A stretch of 64,000 nucleotides of DNA from Rhynchosporium graminicola. Its lineage: Eukaryota > Ascomycota > Leotiomycetes > Helotiales > Ploettnerulaceae. The translations under genes and the position numbers were made by a program. Below the pieces are notes generated by a model, which had not been told where the DNA came from, did not search any database, and saw only the letters and a list, made by a program, of their open reading frames with translations. Positions 12,909 through 24,694 of the stretch are shown here, piece by piece. The stretch spans positions 53,568 through 117,567 of the forward strand of contig FJUW01000086.1 in NCBI GenBank assembly GCA_900074885.1, given 5' to 3'. Within the stretch, counting starts at the first letter, position 1, and the number at the start of each line of letters is the position of its first letter.

Positions 12909-14615
12909 CTATAAGAGGCCTCCAGAGCCTCGGGTATCCCGTGAATCACGCCAGACCTCGTCTTCTCCTCCCTCGTCGTCGGATTCATCCTGCCAGCCGG
13001 CTCGATTTCTCCTATATCTTTCGATCTCACCTTGGGCATTATCTTCGACCAAGTACTTTGCTCCAATTGACACGTTCCTCTCCAATGCTCCACTCTGGTA
13101 ACGCGTAGTCATTACCAGGTATCGCTTTACACATGGTAGATCTACACTCTCCATCCTCCAGGTACGACAGTGTACCTACCTGACTGTAGATCAGATCCCC
13201 CTACATACTACCCTTCATCTATCGGGATTGCAACATCAGCATCGGACCAGCCTGCCATCTCGAGACCTTTCGTCTATAGGTCCATCAGCCCAAGATCCTG
13301 AGCATCTCCGGTCGGCGACACCTCGAGCCGTCCATTAACCACCACGCTCATCGAGAAGCCGGTAAGGAGCTCTAGCATCTACGCCATGGCGCAGAGGGAT
13401 GGATCCTCTGAGTTTACAGATCTCGCCCATCGCATGTAGCTTGGCTCGGGATGACTGGAGAATGAGCGAGCGGAACGGTCCGATCGGATTTTGTTTCTTT
13501 CCCATGATGGGCCGTCGTGGAAATACAACATAATCTTTGCCACGGGCGAGCGCCTCTTTCATCTCGTCACGTCTGGGATCCAAAAGTATGGCACGATCCG
13601 TGTCTCCGATCAGACTCTCATATTGGCAGTATAGTATCTGGCCTCAATTGTTTCGCCAGTTTTCCGTGAACCCCAACCCAAGTACATGGATCAGAAGACG
13701 GGAAAATCTCTTATTCTCCATGTTAAGAAATCTGGCGGCTCCTGTGTCCTCCAAGATTGTGTCCTGGCCATCTCTCAGGAGAACCCGGCGTGCTTCCAAA
13801 AGAACCATGACCTACTTGCTGGCAATATGTACCAAGCTTAGACAGTGGCAAGTAAACGTTAGCTGCTGCAGAGGAGAGAATACTGTCTGCCAGGTTCCAA
13901 GGCATGACGCGTTGTCTTCGACGCTATCAAACACATCGAGCAAAATTTGCAGGCGCTGCAAGACATTATCCGAGCTCGCGTTGAAGCTTTGTCCTTGCTT
14001 TGCTGAGCTGTCCAACTGCTGACTTGGAACCTGTATCAAGACTGTTGCTGATTGCCGATTGCTGCTGCAGACTCGGCTACTTTGTGTCCCTAGGCACGCA
14101 GCTCGAAGGAGAGATCTGCAAACCCATGGGACACTGTACTATCCAACCTTTCTACTGTTACACCGGCTTCTTGATTCTAGATCATCATCTCATCGAGAGC
14201 TGCGCTGGCTACGTGCAGAGTTGCCTGCGGGAGTGACTCAAGTAGCGAGTGACATACTGCGGGAGAGTTTCTCGAATAAACTTGAAGAGAGCACAGTAGG
14301 CTACAGCTCCGGCCCTACCTGTACAAGGTCAGCGAGAATTGGCATCATCCGTATCCAGTCTCCAATGGTCTTCCCATATACATCCGTCAGACGCATGCGA
14401 TCTTGCAGCCAAATGTTGACCTCGAAGCGAAGCGTGGCAATCCAGTGAGCACTGAAGAGCATGACATGTGAGGTATCGAGGCCAAAGAGGCTTCCAAATA
14501 ATTCTCTCTGTTCTCCACTGAGTGAGGAATGAGTAGATCTCAAAGTTCGCTGCTGTACGTCCAAGCAGAAACCGAGGAGCTGTCGGTGAGAATCAAGCAC
14601 TTCTAACAGGTACAT
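12909..14615 (-). pseudogene. Decayed unidentified protein gene downstream of the dynamin remnant
   Basis: The minus strand holds a chain of coding-looking segments in changing frames. They are: a segment from ATG 14615 to about 14316 (contains HWIATLRFEVNIWLQDRM); a short one about 14191-14290; one at about 13910-14039 (LLDVFDSVEDNA); one about 13640-13905 that shifts frame at about 13830; one about 13335-13630 (ARGKDYVVFPRRPIMGKK); and an acidic tail, 12909-13150. Near 13648 a TGA interrupts a frame that continues unchanged on both sides, where TGG (Trp) would restore reading. No family is recognised. The gene is co-directional with the dynamin remnant and begins just at its end. Overlooked introns may explain part of the pattern, but they cannot explain a stop inside an otherwise continuous frame. 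It could also reflect poor local sequence quality. Confidence 0.35.
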
Positions 14616-17421
14616 ACAGCGAGTTGGTACGTGGAGTAAAGAAGGCCAAAAAGCAAGCTTTGTATCCTCTAGCACCACATCGTGCCGTAACAGCATCCAG
14701 ATAAATCAAAGCCTTGGTCAATATCGCCTTCTTCTTCTGCAGCTCAGCCCGCTCAGTGACTGTACGGTCGTCTTCAGATCCCAGGAGCTCGACTTGCTCG
14801 TCTGACAGCTCCCATGCAACATCAGGGGAGAACCTGCGAATGATCAGTGGTAACTCCCTGGGTACTACATGCCACGAGAATTCGATTGAAGAAGCCCTTC
14901 ATGCGCTAAGAAGGAGGGGGTGGGAAGCAGGACTAACTTACACTTTTGGTAATTGCTGGACGAGACACGTTTCCACGGCATTAACGCTGACATTATCGAT
15001 GAATCTCTTGAGAGAAACCTGTGGATATTAGACACTGATAGCGTACAACAAGCGTGCAGAGTGGAGGAGTGTTACCTTGTGGTAAGCTGCGGCCACATCG
15101 GCAGCCAAAGAAACGGAGTATTTCTCCACTCTGGACGAGTTCTATCCTGCAGCTTCTGTAGGAGACGTCTAAGATTTATGTCAAAGTTGTCTTCCGTATC
15201 ATCTAATGTATCGGGTGCAGATTTCGTCATGAATCCACAAGCAGCTTCTGCAATGACTTCAAATGCTCTGGTGAGCGCCTTGTATCGTCTGTACTGTCTC
15301 TACAAGGATATCATTGTAAGTAATCGGATGGATTGCGAGATGTGGCTTAAGCAACTCGTCTAGCTTTGCCTTCAGGTCTTGTCGGAGCTTGGAATGTGAA
15401 GGCTGGATCAAAGCCTTCATCAATCGAGATCGGGTGTTCTCGTCACAAATCTCAGACAAGAGCTTGTTAAAGGTTGTCGCAGCAGCTTCGCCAAAAAGGT
15501 ATCGCAATTAGCATGATCTACATTCAAGGAAATCCATCAGTGGACTGGAAGAATTGTAGCAGAGAATTCCTTTCTAGCCCCTTAGACACATGCTGGGTTA
15601 GGGAAGTGGCCCACAACTTACTGGCCTTGCTCGGCGAGATTTTGTGTGATGTACTCCCATGGTTTGCACTGCCGGCTGAACAAGTCTCCGATTACGAGAG
15701 GGTTGAAAGTCCCTGGTAGTTCTCGGCCTCGAGACTCAGCGAGGAGCTCCTTCACTATTTCCAGGTAACTGCTTCTCATGATGTATGATGAGTTTGTTCG
15801 TCGAATAGGAGTTAGATCATCCTCCACAATCTCCAGAGCATGACCGTGAAGAACCATTTTGCCAGCGTAAATCGTCAGGATTCTCTGTATGTTTGCACGA
15901 AGGCGTCGATCGAATGCGTCTTGCTGTCCAGGGTAAGATACAAAGAAAGGGTCGGCATAGACACCATCAATTGCGGTTTGGATGATCGTAGATACGTTAC
16001 CACTGATCTGATGAAGGTATCTGTGCTTCTCTTTACTTGTGCTGCGCGACTTTCCCAGCTGATTTAGCTTGAAAGCGCAGTCTTTGATACCCAGCTGAAC
16101 ATCATACTTTACGCCGGGCATCGCTCCTTCGATCTGCTTCCAGAGAACTTCGCGTAGTCGGTCCCTCAATGCCGATACACCAAGCTGTGCCGGATCGAGA
16201 GCGTCCAGTCTGAGTCCGCATAGAACGCAGCTTCTCTGTCTTCTCGTTTTGTGATAGTGTCGTCGGCAGTAGCGTGACTCTTGTCCCGGAGAACATGCCA
16301 TACTAAGCTAAGTTTGACATTGTTATTTTGAGCCAGCTCAACTATCGCAATTCAGAAAGAAGTCCACCGAATACAGCACGTATGGCAAGCAAAGCTATGA
16401 TTGATCGACACCTACAAACACGCTCAATATTGAAAATAGATTAGTAGCTTACTGTAATACTTCTCAGTGTCCGAGCCTCTGTCGATCTTGTCTGGCTTCG
16501 TAATCAATCCAAGAGTTCGGATACCAGATGGATCAATTTCTCTCGCGAATTTGGTAACTGGCTGATTCGCGAACGCATGTCTGCGGAGACAACGACTAAG
16601 ATGATACTGCGCTTTTGCTTCATATATCCAACGATGAGGTCTTGTACCAACTTCACGTCATCGTCAGACCTAACATCCACGTTATTTTGGTGCGGGCCAT
16701 ATGCAGACGTGGCATTGCGTAAGGCAGTCGTTCAAAAGCAACAGTGAACTCGGAATGAACACTGGGTAAAATACTTATAAGGATCATATTTGCTTACTGA
16801 TTCTTGTCCGAAGCGCTGAACAGTCCGGGAAGATCTACTAAGGTCAAATTAGGAGCCGTTGGAGAAGTGCTTTCAATTCTCAGTATATCAATACTGAAGA
16901 CCTTTGCGTCAGGACCAGTTCCCGTCAGCCCCATTTCGATCTTGGCAGCCTCGATGATCTTCGCAAAGTATTTCTGGTCGGTCTCCTTCTCGTGAAATTT
17001 CAGAAGCTTGACCCGCTCTTCCTCACTCCTGCTTGCCGAGAGCTGAATTTGGACCTTGGTCTCGGACTTCTCACTTCTTCGGAGGATTACTTCAGTAGCG
17101 AAACGTGTACATAGTCCTTCGGCGGTTGGGAAAGCTATTCCAGAAAAGGATTCCAGCGTGGACGACTTTCCAGATGACTGAGAACCACACGAAATTATCT
17201 GTGGGAGGTTGACACTGAAGTGATGCAGTTAGGACAGCAACTACGAAAAAAAACTGGCTTTGAGGATGAATGACTTACTAGTGACTGACACCATTGGATC
17301 GCAAAGCATCGACGATATCCAGTAGGTCACGATGCTTGCGAGAATGAATGAACCCTGAGGTCTTTTCAGAGATTTGCTCCGCGAGCCCAGGCACTGCCTT
17401 TGGGGGCGTGATTTCTCCCAT
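14593..17421 (-). pseudogene. Dynamin-family GTPase, broken by several frameshifts
   Basis: Exon 1 starts at ATG 17421 (MGEITPPKAVPG). Introns at 17215-17278, 16670-16797 and 16342-16452 splice in phase. GTPase motifs are intact: GSQSSGKS (G1, about residue 57), DLPG (G3) and TKPD (G4). The stalk and C-terminal effector-domain region follow, with HPITYND near 15330 and RFIDNVSVNAVE near 14985, ending at TGA 14593. The frame breaks at about 16578 (one base missing between GAC and GCG; unrepaired, a TGA follows at 16504) and about 16204 (one base missing). Further breaks lie around 15495-15640 (splice phase and a short A/T run), about 15290 and about 15150. Dynamin-like proteins remodel membranes using GTP. 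The number of breaks suggests a pseudogene; sequencing indels are the alternative. Exon limits near the breaks are approximate. Confidence 0.75.
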
Positions 17422-17909
17422 CTTGGTCGACCTATGCTTCCTTGAGGGGACCTTTTGAAATGAAGACCGGTTCTTAGTTCAGGTACCCATCTAGGATACC
17501 TGATGGAGGCCTTTCCCCTGCAAATCAATAAAGCCTAGCTCGAAGTTCCACGCAGGGGTCTTAGCAAGTTTGAACCGGTCAAAATAAAGACAAGAACTGC
17601 AGTGGGAGAGAAAGAATTGGTGATTGTGTACAATCATGAAGCGTACATAATCACCAATTTAGAGGTTCAAAGACAATCAATTGAAAGATGAGAACGCCAA
17701 ATAGCATCCTTTCAACCATATTTACCAATGACAAGGGACTTCGCATAGACCTACAATTGCAAATCAGAATCTTCGTGAAGAGGTCTGATCTAATACTCAA
17801 CCAAGACGCAACCCGCGGTAGAGAAAACATCCTTGAACTTCTTACCTGATCAAAGTATTTCGGCGCCTTTATGCCAGTCGAAAGAGACGGCATACCACAA
17901 TACTAAACA
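17422..17909. other. Short intergenic region between dynamin remnant and Pof1-like gene
   Basis: No gene is seen. The region holds the 5' flank of the dynamin remnant and the 3' flank of the nucleotidyltransferase gene. Confidence 0.6.
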
Positions 17910-18806
17910 CTAGTCTGTATACAAACGCTTTCTCAATATCCAGTCTTTGACTCCCATCGTGACCAGCTTTGCAAGAGCCTCCTGGTCGCCGTCAGCGATG
18001 GCTTTTCTGACTTTCGTGCTACTAATCACGTCCTCACCCTCTTTCCGCCCTTCTACCATCTCAATCCTTTTCTCAGTAACCCACTCCCTCAAGCCCCCAA
18101 TATCTTCTCTCTGCCCTTCCTTGAACGCATTTAAATAGCTACCCTGGGCCTCCCGGTCTCCCCATTCATCATCAGCCCGATACGACACTCTCACCCGATG
18201 CTTCTTGAGAAAAGGCTGTATAGGCTTGAGAGTATGCGAAGGAGGATAATATTTCGTATCAAGAAGTCTGACTAGTGTATCATAGCCTATGAGATGCACT
18301 TGTTCAGTTTCGGGTAGAGGATATGCCTCCGAGGGTGATATATGAGGGTATTTGTCCGCGAAATATGGAAGAGTTGTGACGCCAATGTCTATCCCTACTT
18401 CATTCTGCTCTGGCTGGGATGCAGCGGATGACTTGAATTTAGCTAGTAGATCTCCAGCAAAAATCTCCATCATTGCCAATCGTTCTTCGAACGAGGCGGG
18501 CTTCGGAGCTTTGTCTGCATTTTGTATTGCGAGAAGGAGGAGGACTCGGTGTGGGATTGAAGTAGATGTAGAGGATTGCAGAGCAGATAGAATGATTCTA
18601 GCATGTGCTAGAGTAGGTGGATTGAAGGAGGAATCGAGTATGTAGATGGTTTTGGGAGGTGGATTTGGAGGGAGAGAGGTAGAATTGAGGGGTTTGGGTA
18701 TTGAAGAGAGGATTCGGAAAGGTGCCTTCGAAGTACGGAAGCTTTGAAGGGCTTGCCTGAAGTGGGTAAGCATTGGATCAGGATCTGAGGAGGCACTTTT
18801 GCTCAT
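17910..18806 (-). CDS. POF1: Pof1-like nicotinamide mononucleotide adenylyltransferase / cytidylyltransferase-fold protein
   Basis: Single exon, 298 aa, from ATG 18806. The N-terminal nucleotidyltransferase signature is SSFNPPTLAH at about residues 54-63. It corresponds to the (H/T)xxH nucleotide-binding motif, with Thr in place of the first His, as in the Pof1 branch. The C-terminal ISSTKVRKAI (about residues 260-269) is the conserved SxTxxR loop that contacts the triphosphate. The protein length is slightly above yeast Pof1. The family transfers an adenylyl group from ATP to nicotinamide mononucleotide to make NAD; yeast Pof1 is linked to filamentation and to ATPase activity. The exact substrate here is inferred. 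The gene is divergent from the steroid-reductase-like gene, with 240 bp between the start codons. Confidence 0.82.
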   Translation of the reverse strand: MSKSASSDPDPMLTHFRQALQSFRTSKAPFRILSSIPKPLNSTSLPPNPPPKTIYILDSSFNPPTLAHARIILSALQSSTSTSIPHRVLLLLAIQNADKAPKPASFEERLAMMEIFAGDLLAKFKSSAASQPEQNEVGIDIGVTTLPYFADKYPHISPSEAYPLPETEQVHLIGYDTLVRLLDTKYYPPSHTLKPIQPFLKKHRVRVSYRADDEWGDREAQGSYLNAFKEGQREDIGGLREWVTEKRIEMVEGRKEGEDVISSTKVRKAIADGDQEALAKLVTMGVKDWILRKRLYTD

Positions 18807-19046
18807 TGTGCCGAAGGGTTTTCAGCTGATTCGCGATTGGGTAACGAAGCACCCAGATGTGATGTACGAAGATGCAGCGCCAGGCAAGGCTGAGGAGGCA
18901 GCTCGGTGATTGGTGAAGCAGGGGTTGCGCCGAGGCAAGGCTGGCTATTTGCTCATGATCTGCAGCTTGCTGACGACATTTAAAGTTATACAGATTCATC
19001 ATAGGATTCAACCGTCAAGCATCTTCATTGTAAGCAAATACTCGCA
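18807..19046. promoter_or_regulatory. Divergent promoter with two CCAAT boxes
   Basis: This 240 bp gap separates two divergent start codons. ATTGG (CCAAT on the minus strand) occurs at 18836-18840 and 18909-18913, the classic fungal HAP-complex site. No convincing TATA box is seen. Co-regulation of the two genes is an inference from spacing only. Confidence 0.45.
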
Positions 19047-20083
19047 ATGGCAATCATCGAGAAATGGATGCCTCCGTCGCGGGAGAATTGGGAACTGATA
19101 GTCAACGTTTTCAAGTTCTTTCCCCTGGTAAGCCTTACATGAGATTTAGACAGTGCCCAACATGGATTATGCTAAAAATAATGCAGGTAACAATCTTTCA
19201 ATGGATTCAGCCATGGTACGGCGCTGGAAAGACTTCGACAAAAAGTCGATTTAACATCCCTGGAAAGATTGCCTGGATGACAATGGAGACTCCTGGAGTT
19301 ATTACACTGCTTTATGTTATGAATACACTACCTGCTCAAGTTGGCATGTCACAAATCCCGTGGGAGAACAAGGTCATGGGTGGTCTATTTGTGAGTTTTA
19401 CGTTGAACCTGTGTTCATCACCATCTTCAAATTTGTTTTCATGCATTTCTACTAACGCCGCAATTCAGACAATCCACTATCTTTACCGAGCGATCATTTG
19501 CCCCATAATTGCACCCTCCATGTCCCCCATCCATCCGCTTGTCTGGATCATGGCTCTGGGTTTCCAAATCACCAACGGCCTTTGCATTGGTTCCTGGCTA
19601 GGAGGTCATGGACCCACGACTCGCCTCGACTGGCAGAGCTATGGCAACACTTACATAGCAGGAGGTCGAATCGAATTAGGCTTGTTTATCTGGGCGTTCG
19701 GTTTAATGGGCAACATGTTTCACGATGACGAGTTGCGTGAGATCCGCAGAGCAGCATTAAGGAACCAAGAGTACGAAGCTCAAGAAGTCGAGAAGAGTAC
19801 CGGAAAGGGTAAGGCAGCAAAGAAGGGAGTCGACAAGGTTTACATGATTCCTGAAAACGGGCTGTTTAGGTGGATCTTCTACCCTCACTATCTGTGTGAA
19901 TGGTTTGAATGGGCCGGATTCTGGATGGTTGGAGGATGGGGATGCGTCCCCGCCAGAACTTTCCTGATCAATGAGATCGCAGCGATGTTGCCAAGAGCGT
20001 TGCAAGGAAAGAAGTGGTATGAAGAACGTTTCGGTATTGAAAAGACGGAGGGTAGGAAGGCTATCATTCCGGGAATCCTCTAG
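19047..20083 (+). CDS. Steroid 5-alpha-reductase family protein (3-oxo-5-alpha-steroid 4-dehydrogenase, SRD5A/DET2-like)
   Basis: The exons are 19047-19127, 19187-19390 and 19469-20083 (299 aa). The start MAIIEKWMPPSREN was chosen because it splices in phase into exon 2; a downstream ATG at 19064 is in another frame until intron 1. Intron 1 is 59 nt and intron 2 is 78 nt, with CTAAC-type branch sequence near 19451. The protein is multi-pass membrane with conserved HYLYRAIICP and the C-terminal PHYLCEWFEWAGFW block, which carries NADPH-binding residues in this family. The family reduces a C=C bond next to a carbonyl in steroids, or polyprenal in dolichol synthesis, in the ER. The fungal substrate is not known from sequence. 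It is convergent with the aquaporin gene, 274 bp away. Confidence 0.87.
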
Positions 20084-20357
20084 TTTGGTGAGGTCCGTTG
20101 AAATCGATATATTCCTAGTCGTAAGCGTTTGTGGGTTATATGTCGTAACGTAAAATCAAGATTGAGGAATAGCATTTCATTATTTTTCTTCTATCGATAG
20201 CCAAAATAGCTTTAGAAACCAAACTTGAAGCAGAATTTCAACCAGAACATGCCCGTTTAATTCAGCTGAACCATTATGAATGCCAACCAAAAAATGACGA
20301 TTTGCGACGTGAGAAGCATTAAGTCGTGTTCGTGTGCTCATCTGACACTTTTTCCGT

Positions 20358-21923
20358 CTAGTGAGATCTGGCATACTTTTTCGTATCTCTTCTCTGCATG
20401 ATCTCAGCCTTCTTCTCCTCATTCTGAGTAGGGTCGTTGTCGGCATCTCCATCTTGACCAGGATTGGCCATCTCATACTCCAGCATTTTAATGAACTTGT
20501 AGAAGAAGACAGCGATGAACGTGCCCACCATTGGTCCGATCCCTGTGAATTGATTAGAATTTTAATACAACTAGTTGCGATGGGCGAGAACTTACAATAG
20601 ATCCAATGCTCCTTGTCGAAAGTACCGGTGACAACACATGGTCCAAAGCTTCGAGCGGGGTTCAATGAACCACCAGTGTAGTAGACACCTACCATCTCGG
20701 CGATGAATAACGCGAGTCCAATACCTACGGGTGCAATAAAGGTAGCCTTGTGCTTCTCCTTTGCCAACATGAAAATAGTGAACACCAACTCAGCAGTCAA
20801 GATTGCCTCAATGAAGACACCTTGCACGAGACTAGCACCACCTGCCAGGGTTGTTCTGACATTCAGCTTAGTAGGGAAGAGACCAAGAACCATTGCCGAG
20901 GCACAGATACCACCAGCAATCTGTGCAAAGAACAGACATATGGCTCGGACGATCGGTACAGCTCCAACCATGACCATACCAAGCGTGACAGCAGGGTTGA
21001 AGAGTCCTCCAGAAATACGGAAGAATATCCACACATTGACCATAAGTGAGAAGCCGAAAATGACTGAAATGTAGAGGTAGACAGAGACATTAAAGCCTGT
21101 TGCACCACCAGACGTGGTATTGGTGGTTGATGAGCTGTCTGTTGCTGCCTCGGACTGGATATTGGCGACTTGTGTTCCGGCAAAGGCAAAGAACAGAAAC
21201 ATAGTCGTCCCGACAAACTCGCCAATGGTCGCTACGAAGTCTATGTACAGATATTAGCTGGGGTTGTGCAGGAGCAAGGTTGAGTGACTTACGATTCTTG
21301 AAATTACTGTTCATCCACTGTGTCCAAGGAAGTCTCATAACCTCGGCCTTCTCCTCTGCACTCAGACTTTTGAAGTTAAGAGATGGTCGGGTGTGCTTAT
21401 GAGCATCATAATTGTACCCATCGATGCTCTCCTCATCACTGACTCTTTTTCTATCCTGATGCCAGCCATGACCAGCCTCCAGGTCTCGATCCACCCTGGA
21501 TTCTTCGAAGAACGGCTTAGAAGCCGAGCCCGGGGTTCTCTCCCATGCATCCATGTTGCGATATGTTCGAGGTGGTCTTGAACGCTCAATTGAATCGGGG
21601 TGATGTTCTTCTCGTCGAGGATATCCTCGCTCATCTTCGCGGTAATAGCCATCGTCCCTGGATCTCAGGGCTCGTCTGGAACCACCATCCTGGGAGAAGC
21701 CAGGAAGTTCGCGGTCATACTCCCCACCAGAGTGTCGTCTTAATGGTGCTTGGTTGCTCGGTCTCCGTCTGAGGCCACCTCTGAGATCTTCCGATGAGAA
21801 CGGCCCTTCAATGGCTGGTCTCTCAGGGGAATAGCCGCGTTGTGCCTGTTGTTGGTATGTACGCATGGGCGAGACAGGAGGAACAGGCGGCGATGCGGGT
21901 CGCTTGATGAGTTCTCCCTCCAT
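20358..21923 (-). CDS. Aquaporin (MIP family) with long charged N-terminal extension
   Basis: The exons are 21923-21293, 21240-20596 and 20542-20358 (486 aa); both introns (52 and 53 nt) are GT-AG and in phase. Residues 1-about 200 are disordered and rich in Arg, Glu, Pro and Ser. The channel follows, with six membrane segments and two pore loops: GGLFNPAVTLG and GGSLNPARSFGP. The Asn-Pro-Ala pair and the Arg after the second NPA form the selectivity filter. The second loop is of the orthodox water-channel type, not the wider glycerol facilitator type. The tail is short, charged and cytosolic. The channel would move water, and perhaps small solutes such as peroxide, across the plasma or vacuolar membrane. 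The N-terminal extension likely serves regulation or gating, which is an inference. Confidence 0.9.
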
Positions 21924-24331
21924 AGCTTCAGGTGTTTCGACGATAAATTATGGGAGAAGTATAGGTACTGTATTCAATTAGTATCTTATCACCAAGGTGT
22001 GTGACCAAATAATAGGGGATATTTTGCTCCTGTCAATTTGGGGTTGTACTGACCTGGTATTCAGGTGTTGGATGGCCTTCGTCTAAGTGCCTTTTCAGTC
22101 TTGACAATAGTCCTATTGAAGGTTTATATCTGCGACCGGCTGGTGGAATTAAGATATAGAGTTGATGGCATTTCAAGAACAGGAGATGGGAGCTGTCAAA
22201 GTCTTATAGAAGTTTCAAGAGCCCCAATGGTTCCTGCTAAATCATGACACTGATCCAATCATCCAGCCATCACTATTTCAGATGACACCTGCCAGATATA
22301 CTTCCATATCTTCCTTGCTTCATCGAAATTTCCTCCGCCACCGACGTCCTGCGAGCCACCGCCATTTCGCAGCCTCGCCTTTCAGAAATGCCTTTCATGC
22401 TTGTGAATAGGAGTATGTAATATTGAACGCATTGCGACAGAAACAGGTCAAATCTTCAACAAGATGAGCTCGAATGGCTGGGACAAAGAGAGGCAGGACT
22501 GGAGTTCAGGGAGCTCCCCCGGGAAGATCAATGCAAGTCAACGTGGATCTGGGGACACGATGCTTCAGGGGAGTCTCGCCAGAGGGCGGAAGATCAACAC
22601 GAAGAATCGCACAGACATAAACTGAGCAGAGGACATCAGAAGTCAAGGAAAGGTGACGTCAACCGAGAGTTAATCTCGACACCCAAGAAGAGGTGTATGC
22701 AGATAAGATGGCGAAACTGAGCTGTCGAGTGGTTTCCAGATGTATAAGATGTTTGATATTGTAAGGGGCGCTGCTCCAGGATGAACCTCGAAGCGAGAGT
22801 TTGCTGCCACGCCTCCGGCAGCTCGAACTGCACCACCGCCAACCTCTTCTGCGAGGCCCATCTAGGATACCATCTCGACATATTCAGATTGCGGATAAAT
22901 GTATGAGTACGATGAGACTGATCTCAAAATGGAGCAGCTCCACGACGATCCGCTTGATCGATGGCTGGACTTCTCGACCTCGGATGCTTGCTCACCACAC
23001 TCGGGGTGGAGGACTACCCTCCATCTATAATTTTGAAGGATTAATGCAACTGTTTTGGGCATCAGGACGAGATTTATGACCTGTGCTGCCTTCTGATAGA
23101 ATTACTTTGTCGATTCCTGCTTCTTCATTCGGTGAAATTTCCATGAGGGACACTAACTCTAGCCTGGTTTGAGATTCACCAAGGCTGGTCACGTGTGCTT
23201 CAGGATCCTCTGCCAGGAATAGGGGCTCGCCTATTTTGTTGATCCTGACTCAGGGATCATCTCAAGAAGTTCATCCTTTGATATTTTCAAAGCTGTCGCC
23301 AGCCTCCCGCCCCTCATTGACAGCGGAGCCAAGTCAAGAAGCGAGACCCTTCGCTTCGAATTCCGCCACCTGAATTGCAAAAACAACCACGATCAGTACG
23401 ATGAACTCAACTCCACGTTGTGCACAAAGTATATCATGAGCAGAGGCAAAATCGACAGACAGGTTCGTCACAAGCCCCATTCGTCAACCGCGCAATAAAC
23501 GGCCAACGAATCGCTGACCAATCGATTTCCTCCATATACCACTTTTGAAGCCTCACTTTCTCACCGCACTTTGAAGAAGCTGAGAAGTGGGTACCTAACG
23601 CATGCCAACAACACTGCACTGCAGGAAGTACGTGGGATGAACTCTGATTCCTAAACGACGGTCGGAATCCAGAGTTCATTGGTCAATGCAACTCAAGCTT
23701 GGAGAGCTGTGCCACGATGTTGAACTACTTAGTCTAGTTCCCAGTAAACATTCTACCTCCCCCGTTCGAGTTGCCGCCGCCTCCTCCGGGGGTATACCAT
23801 AAGATGCCTCTTTCCTATGCTTTGCATAGCAACAAAAGGATACTAAGCGGCTATACAGCCAGCCACTGATTTATCAACGCTGAAAACCACAAGACATCAA
23901 AAAGGCTTACTCCAATACTCGATGTTCTTAGTAGGCCTGAATCTGCTAGCATAGAAGTCATAGAACCACATGTAACCAAAAGCTCCTTGTAAACCCACTC
24001 TAGATGTGTTCAGACCCACGAAGAAATCGAGTAAGACCTTCGTACAATCTGCACCTTCCTTTGCAACCCCTATATCTATACGTGCCTTGCAGCGTGACGT
24101 GACGCGGTCAGACGGCCATCTGGCATGAGGATTAACCATGGGCAGGTTGTCTATCCCATGAAGTTCCCAGCCTCTTCTCAACCTAACAGATTTTCACCGA
24201 GCGTTCCTTATGCCGGCGCGCGAACTGCTCTCCCTACGCTAACGTCACTCTCAGTTGACAGCCATGAGCGTAGAAGCTCGTTGTGAATCGGAGAATCTTT
24301 TTCTTTTCTTTTTTCGAAGCAAGAACTCTAT

Positions 24332-24370
24332 CCTAATCCAAATCCAAATCCAAATCCAAATCCAAATCCA
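24332..24370. repeat. (CCAAAT)n microsatellite
   Basis: About six tandem hexamer copies, ending at CCATGCG. Confidence 0.95.
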
Positions 24371-24694
24371 TGCGATATGCTACCTACCTCCAATCGAACC
24401 AACATGTGAGATCGGCCGACTGGTATCTCCGGGTGGCCAAAACTTGCCCCAATACAGATTGGTTGATACGAATCGGAGACTCCGATTAGTACATTGAAGA
24501 TACATCGAAAAAAGTGTCATAAAAAATATCTCTACATTAACGTGCCGTCGCCTCGCCGGCGTCTCACGATCGATATGAATATAGTTAGATCTAATCAGTC
24601 ATTCCGATTATCACCTACCTTAGAAGCAAGGGCATGGATAAGTGAATAGTTCCAACTGGCAAAATAACCGTCAAGTAACGGTCACTGGAAATTT

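Noticed and set aside
22282..22625. Possible small two-exon gene (99 aa) with an Arg-rich, mitochondrial-targeting-like N-terminus; exons 22282-22402 and 22447-22625
   Set aside because: The 44 nt intron keeps frame, but its donor (GTGAAT) is weak and an overlapping frame is equally open. There is no recognisable family. It would need transcript evidence.
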